DNA of 7,770 bases. Source: Candidatus Gastranaerophilales bacterium. GTDB taxonomy: Bacteria; Cyanobacteriota; Vampirovibrionia; Gastranaerophilales; Gastranaerophilaceae. Below the pieces are notes generated by a model. The model worked only from the letters and a program-made list of their open reading frames with translations. It did not search any database and had not been told where the DNA came from. How positions within the stretch are numbered: position 1 is the stretch's first letter; every line of letters begins with the position of its first letter. A program made the position numbers and the translations under genes. Below are positions 5,882 through 7,770 of this stretch, piece by piece. The DNA lies in the NCBI GenBank assembly GCA_944326495.1, contig CALVEE010000083.1, positions 1 through 7,770 on the forward strand, given 5' to 3'.

Positions 5882-6200
5882 ATTTTTACCTGATGCGCTA
5901 AACAATATCCCTCAACTTGTTATTGCTCAAGAAGAAGATACTCCAATAGCTTTTATGGGAATTGAGGGACAAAAACTTGAAATGCTTTTTGTAACCGCAG
6001 AAAAACGCGGCAAAGGTATCGGCAAAAAGCTTATTGAATATGGTATCAAAAACTTTTCAATAAATGAATTGACAGTTAACGAACAAAATCCGCAGGCAAA
6101 AGGTTTTTACGAACATCTTGGATTTCAGGTCTATAAAAAATCAGAAACAGATGAACAGGGAAAACCTTACCCTATTTTGTATATGCGGTTAACAAAATAA
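5877..6200 (+). pseudogene. GNAT N-acetyltransferase, N-terminally truncated
   Basis: The frame from 5877 reads DKFLPDALNNIPQLVIAQ, runs through the ATG at 5955, and ends YPILYMRLTK-stop. It matches the C-terminal two thirds of a YjaB-like GNAT enzyme: strand IAFMGIEGQKLEMLFV, acetyl-CoA loop EKRGKGIGKKL (motif A, R/Q-x-x-G-x-G), then NEQNPQAKGFYEHLGFQVY (motif B). About 40-50 N-terminal residues are missing. There is no SD or start of its own at the joint, so it is probably not translated as a full enzyme; the ATG at 5955 lies within the fold. Its stop codon is the TAA that directly abuts the first tRNA-Gly 3'-end repeat. Confidence 0.8.
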
Positions 6201-6216
6201 GCGGACGACGAGACTC
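6197..6216 (-). repeat. att-like direct repeat, distal copy (tRNA-Gly 3' end)
   Basis: ATAAGCGGACGACGAGACTC, 20 bp identical to the 3' end of the tRNA-Gly gene and its flank (7407-7426). This copy joins the GNAT remnant and is followed by ACTGTGTCTG, not tRNA sequence. It would be the outer end (attR-like) of the array. Confidence 0.75.
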
Positions 6217-6236
6217 ACTGTGTCTGTTTGCGCGCA

Positions 6237-6265
6237 GGAAAAGGTGACTAAATGTCATGTTTTCC
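6237..6265. repeat. Conserved hairpin of the array unit, long-unit copy
   Basis: GGAAAAGGTGAC pairs with GTCATGTTTTCC around TAAAT. Compared with the other copy (7250-7278) the C at one stem position is T, giving G:U in place of G:C, so the fold is kept in a plus-strand RNA. Confidence 0.6.
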
Positions 6266-6353
6266 GTGAAGTTTAATATTAATTTTGGCGGCCAACAGAA
6301 GCAAATAGAAGGAGCAGCGTATATAAAAGAATAGTCTGTTTTATTGTTTTGCA

Positions 6354-6382
6354 CAGACAGTTTGTGTGTATTATGCTAAAAT
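6354..6382 (+). promoter_or_regulatory. Extended -10 promoter giving a likely leaderless transcript
   Basis: TGC-TAAAAT (extended -10, TG at 6374-6375, hexamer 6377-6382), with CAGACA (6354-6359) 17 bp upstream as a partial -35. A start 7-8 nt past the -10 would fall at or next to the ATG at 6390, and no SD precedes that ATG. Confidence 0.5.
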
Positions 6383-6389
6383 TAATAGT

Positions 6390-6917
6390 ATGAAAGAATA
6401 TTCAGATTTTAGAGAGTTTTATAATTTTTGTATTTCGTTAATTAAAAATTATTCTGAATTTTGTGAAGATTTTTCTAATTTAGAAAAGATAAAATATATT
6501 AGAGAAAATTCTGACAAAAACATTTTAAATTGTTATTATATAGCTGGTAAAATCTCACAAGAATCTGCAAGGACAATAGAAAGCAAAACGAATATTTTAA
6601 AATTATCAGTGGATAATATGATTAAGAATTTAATTGAGCATCCTGAAATCACAATTAATGAATATCAAAATATTGGTTTATATGTAAGAAATGCTGATTA
6701 TATTTTGAAAAAGAATAATAAAAATCTGATTTACTTTAAAATTGATAACAAAATATATCAATTTGTAATAAAAAGTACTAAAATCGGAAATGAAATATTT
6801 ATTACAACATTCCACAAAGCAAGCATCAAACAACTCGCCAAAGATATATTAAGATACAAATCAATTAAAAAAGATAGTTTTGATTGTGAGGACTCGAAAT
6901 ATCCCTCTGTGACCTAA
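6390..6917 (+). CDS. Putative BECR-fold (phage barnase/EndoU/ColicinE5/RelE-like) nuclease, array cargo
   Basis: 175 residues from the ATG at 6390; an in-frame GTG at 6366 lies within the promoter and is less likely. The first 65 residues are helical, polar and lysine/asparagine rich. From about 70 the pattern LSVDNMIKNLIEHPEITINEYQNIGLYVRNADYILKKNNKNLIYFKIDNKIYQFVIKSTKIGNEIFITTFHKAS resembles the PBECR families seen in phage head proteins and mobile loci: a helix with a conserved H-P (H84-P85), strands around LIYFK and YQFVIK, and a T-x-F-x-K/R end (T140-F-H142-K143). These families are predicted RNases of the toxin type; H84, K128 and T140/H142 would be candidate active-site residues (inference). 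The gene is much richer in A+T than its surroundings, there is no antitoxin beside it, and it sits inside the 816-bp insert of the long unit. The final 15 residues read into an inverted repeat. Confidence 0.55.
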   Translation: MKEYSDFREFYNFCISLIKNYSEFCEDFSNLEKIKYIRENSDKNILNCYYIAGKISQESARTIESKTNILKLSVDNMIKNLIEHPEITINEYQNIGLYVRNADYILKKNNKNLIYFKIDNKIYQFVIKSTKIGNEIFITTFHKASIKQLAKDILRYKSIKKDSFDCEDSKYPSVT

Positions 6918-6954
6918 AGTCTCGGTATCGAGATTTACCGTATCAAAACTATCT
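6872..6954. repeat. Perfect 13-bp inverted repeat across the cargo-gene end
   Basis: AGATAGTTTTGAT (6872-6884) and ATCAAAACTATCT (6942-6954) are exact inverted arms, 57 bp apart. The gap contains the stop codon and a smaller hairpin TCTCG-gtat-CGAGA (6920-6933). No T-run follows, so a plain terminator is unlikely; it may be a structured 3' end of the mRNA or the ends of a tiny insertion. Confidence 0.7.
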
Positions 6955-7003
6955 ATAAATATTATAAACCATGTTTTTAGTTTTTCAACCCCATATGAAT
7001 TCG

Positions 7004-7025
7004 CGGAAAAATGTTTATTTTTCCG
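7004..7025. repeat. Perfect 9-bp hairpin CGGAAAAAT/ATTTTTCCG
   Basis: Arms 7004-7012 and 7017-7025 around a GTTT loop, in the about 215-bp non-coding tail of the insert downstream of the cargo gene. No coding frame is seen here. Confidence 0.65.
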
Positions 7026-7063
7026 TAAATTCTTAAATTTTCATCAAGAATGCTTTTGTGATA

Positions 7064-7091
7064 TTTTTCGGAACTGAACTTTTCCGAAAAA
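7064..7091. repeat. Perfect 10-bp hairpin TTTTTCGGAA/TTCCGAAAAA
   Basis: Arms 7064-7073 and 7082-7091 with an 8-nt loop. It shares the CGGAA/TTCCG core with the hairpin at 7004-7025, so the two may be diverged copies. A-runs follow on the plus strand and T-runs on the minus strand; on the minus strand it could act as a terminator for transcripts coming from the tRNA side (weak inference). Confidence 0.6.
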
Positions 7092-7138
7092 AACAAATTA
7101 TCCGTACAACTCAAACCGAACCCAAAAGTACAGCGTAC

Positions 7139-7156
7139 GTAAAACGTAAGTTTTAC
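7139..7156. repeat. Hairpin GTAAAAC-gtaa-GTTTTAC, long-unit copy
   Basis: Perfect 7-bp stem with a 4-nt loop at the start of the 80-bp shared right part. An identical copy is at 7336-7353 in the short unit. Confidence 0.65.
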
Positions 7157-7209
7157 AGATGTCGCGAGGACAGTCTCGGAGTTGATTGTTTGGAAGGTTT
7201 GCTATAAAG

Positions 7210-7229
7210 ATAAGCGGACGACGAGACTC
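7210..7229 (-). repeat. att-like direct repeat, middle copy (tRNA-Gly 3' end)
   Basis: ATAAGCGGACGACGAGACTC again, identical to 6197-6216 and to 7407-7426. It marks the border between the long and the short unit. Like the distal copy it goes on with ACTGTGTCTG, so it is a bare 3'-end fragment and not a tRNA gene. Confidence 0.75.
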
Positions 7230-7249
7230 ACTGTGTCTGTTTGCGCGCA

Positions 7250-7278
7250 GGAAAAGGTGACTAAATGTCACGTTTTCC
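7250..7278. repeat. Conserved hairpin of the array unit, short-unit copy
   Basis: GGAAAAGGTGAC (7250-7261) pairs with GTCACGTTTTCC (7267-7278) at 11 of 12 positions around TAAAT. Same fold as 6237-6265. Confidence 0.65.
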
Positions 7279-7326
7279 GTGAAGTTTAATATTAATTTCG
7301 GCGGTCAACGTGAGCAAATAGAGGGA

Positions 7327-7362
7327 GCGACGTACGTAAAACGTAAGTTTTACAGATGTCGC
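7327..7362. repeat. Two-tier hairpin at the empty junction of the short unit
   Basis: GCGAC (7327-7331) pairs with GTCGC (7358-7362). Inside, GTAAAAC (7336-7342) pairs with GTTTTAC (7347-7353) around GTAA. In the long unit the 816-bp insert enters at this place and splits the outer stem, which may be meaningful for how the insert was gained or lost. Confidence 0.55.
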
Positions 7363-7406
7363 GAGGACAGTCTCGGAGTTAATTGTTTAGAAGGTTTGTT
7401 ATAAAG

Positions 7407-7426
7407 ATAAGCGGACGACGAGACTC
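7407..7426 (-). repeat. att-like direct repeat, copy inside the intact tRNA-Gly
   Basis: The same 20-bp core, covering the 3' strand of the T stem, the acceptor 3' strand, the discriminator and three bases beyond. The intact tRNA keeps its full sequence at this end, as expected when an element integrates into a tRNA 3' end and restores it (known behaviour of tyrosine integrases). Confidence 0.7.
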
Positions 7427-7481
7427 GAACTCGCGACGTCAACCTTGGGAAGGTTGCATTCTACCACTGAATTACATCCGC
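7410..7481 (-). tRNA. tRNA-Gly, anticodon CCC
   Basis: 72 nt folding into a full cloverleaf on the minus strand. The acceptor GCGGATG pairs with CGTCCGC (one G:U) and the discriminator is U73, usual for bacterial tRNA-Gly. The D arm is ATTC-AGTGGTA-GAAT; the anticodon arm is CAACC-TTCCCAA-GGTTG with CCC at 34-36; the variable loop has 5 nt; the T arm is GCGAG-TTCGAGT-CTCGT. CCA is not encoded. It reads GGG codons. It begins 7 nt after the accC stop codon and is probably co-transcribed with it. Its 3' end is the anchor of the repeat array. Confidence 0.95.
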
Positions 7482-7488
7482 TTATAAA

Positions 7489-7770
7489 TTATGCTTTTCC
7501 TTTACGTTTATAAAAATCTTCAATAAATCCGGTATTAAAATTCCCGCTCATAAAGACTTCATCTTCAACTATTTCCTGATGGAAAGGTATAGTAGTTTTA
7601 ATACCTGTTACGACGTATTCTTTAAGAGCCTGATACATTCTGCGGCGAGCTTCGTTTCTGTTTTCGCCCCAGCATATCAATTTCCCTATCATAGAATCAT
7701 AGTAAGGCGGGATTGAATATCCTGGATATACATGAGAATCAACTCTTATACCAAATCCTCCTGGAGCAAA
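7489..7770 (-). CDS. accC: Biotin carboxylase, acetyl-CoA carboxylase subunit (partial, N-terminus outside window)
   Basis: Catalyses ATP-dependent carboxylation of biotin on AccB, the first half-reaction of malonyl-CoA formation for fatty acid synthesis. The frame is open to the window edge. The 93 visible residues begin FAPGGFGIRVDSHVYPGYSIPPYYDSMIGKLICWGENRNEARRRM, the very conserved C-terminal (ATP-grasp plus C) domain of AccC, then ALKEYVVTGIKTTIPFHQEIVEDEVFMSGNFNTGFIEDFY and a short basic tail. The internal ATG at 7690-7692 is not the start. The usual protein is about 445-450 residues, so roughly 80% lies beyond the window. Downstream on the same strand is tRNA-Gly after only 7 nt. Confidence 0.95.
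   Translation of the reverse strand, partial: FAPGGFGIRVDSHVYPGYSIPPYYDSMIGKLICWGENRNEARRRMYQALKEYVVTGIKTTIPFHQEIVEDEVFMSGNFNTGFIEDFYKRKGKA

Larger units (their letters stand above)
6201..7213. mobile_element. Long (1013-bp) unit of a tRNA-Gly-anchored tandem array, with cargo gene
   Basis: The unit begins with the 16-nt tRNA-Gly 3'-end copy and ends with GATAA just before the next copy. Its first about 120 bp (6201-6322) match 7214-7335 of the short unit without any gap: nearly identical over the first 85 bp, then more diverged. Its last 80 bp (7134-7213) match 7331-7410 with 3 mismatches. Between them is an 816-bp insert absent from the short unit, holding one AT-rich gene (6390-6917) and several hairpins. 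No integrase or transposase is present. The best fit is a non-autonomous, site-specifically integrated element carrying a cargo gene, moved by a recombinase encoded elsewhere (inference). Unequal recombination between tandem duplications is the main alternative. Confidence 0.6.
7214..7410. mobile_element. Short (197-bp) gene-free unit of the tRNA-Gly-anchored array
   Basis: Runs from the middle tRNA 3'-end copy to the base before the copy inside the tRNA gene. It is made of the same left part and right part as the long unit, which meet at CGTACGTAAAA (7331-7341). It holds two conserved hairpins (7250-7278 and 7327-7362) and no credible gene. It may be the empty form of the long unit, or a deletion product of it. 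Confidence 0.6.

Noticed and set aside
5549..5905. Minus-strand open frame of 118 codons
   Set aside because: Antisense to the hexapeptide acetyltransferase; the repeated Asn/Ile pattern is the mirror of the hexapeptide repeat codons.
6217..6400. Insertion sequence with transposase
   Set aside because: No transposase or integrase frame exists on either strand between 6200 and 7410, and the shared ends are direct repeats of tRNA sequence, not terminal inverted repeats.
6872..6954. CRISPR repeat or tracrRNA-like element
   Set aside because: The GTTTTGAT/ATCAAAAC arms look CRISPR-like at first, but there is a single copy, no spacers and no cas gene.
7004..7091. Hairpins as terminators of the cargo gene
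   Set aside because: Neither stem is followed by a T-run on the plus strand, so they do not fit Rho-independent termination in the sense of the gene.
7210..7229. A second tRNA gene
   Set aside because: Only the last 16 nt of a tRNA are present here and at 6197-6216; the sequence then diverges fully, so no cloverleaf can form.
7257..7289. Very short frame VTKCHVFREV in the array unit (also in the copy at 6244)
   Set aside because: Only ten codons, within the hairpin. The G-A-rich stretch before it is part of the stem, and the copy at 6244 would change H-V to a different residue set; no reason to call a gene.

Overview
The window is AT-rich (GC by eye about one third) and reads as a piece of a bacterial chromosome. 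The coding style is low-GC, with mostly good Shine-Dalgarno sites and near-consensus sigma-70 promoters. The proteins, the intergenic hairpin repeats and the BECR-like ORF remind me of gut Vampirovibrionia/Gastranaerophilales (Melainabacteria). That assignment is from memory and only moderately sure, because the window holds no rRNA or marker that proves it.

Layout. 1-539: C-terminal part of SecF (Sec translocase), ending at a strong hairpin terminator. 620-1282 (minus): adenylate kinase with a Cys4 zinc LID, convergent with secF. 1283-2235: a gene-free stretch of about 950 bp, largely built of GC-richer palindromes and hairpins (interspersed-repeat style). It ends in a dyad that overlaps a good promoter. 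2236-4267 (plus): a small Cys-rich protein, then a compact hpf - glycosyltransferase 2 - rdgB operon (ribosome hibernation, glycan transfer, nucleotide-pool cleaning). 4236-5262 (minus): a small exported protein whose end overlaps rdgB, and a ParD/ParE-type toxin-antitoxin pair with its own promoter. 5402-6200 (plus): a maltose/galactoside-type O-acetyltransferase lacking its C-terminus, fused at a scar to a GNAT acetyltransferase lacking its N-terminus. This looks like a deletion joint. 6197-7481: a tRNA-Gly(CCC) on the minus strand whose 3' end is duplicated twice downstream. 7489-7770 (minus): C-terminal end of biotin carboxylase AccC, 7 nt from the tRNA.

The most interesting part is the tRNA-Gly-anchored array. 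The last 16 nt of the tRNA gene plus 4 flanking bases (20 bp) occur three times: in the tRNA, at 7210-7229 and at 6197-6216. They delimit two tandem units. One unit is 197 bp and has no gene. The other is 1013 bp and is the same unit opened by an 816-bp insert. The insert carries one very AT-rich gene that resembles the phage BECR-fold (barnase/EndoU/ColicinE5/RelE) nuclease families, plus several hairpins. No integrase is present. This is the pattern of non-autonomous, att-flanked elements stacked in a tRNA 3' end, with an 'empty' and a 'loaded' version side by side. That reading is inferred from the repeats. The repeats themselves are directly visible.
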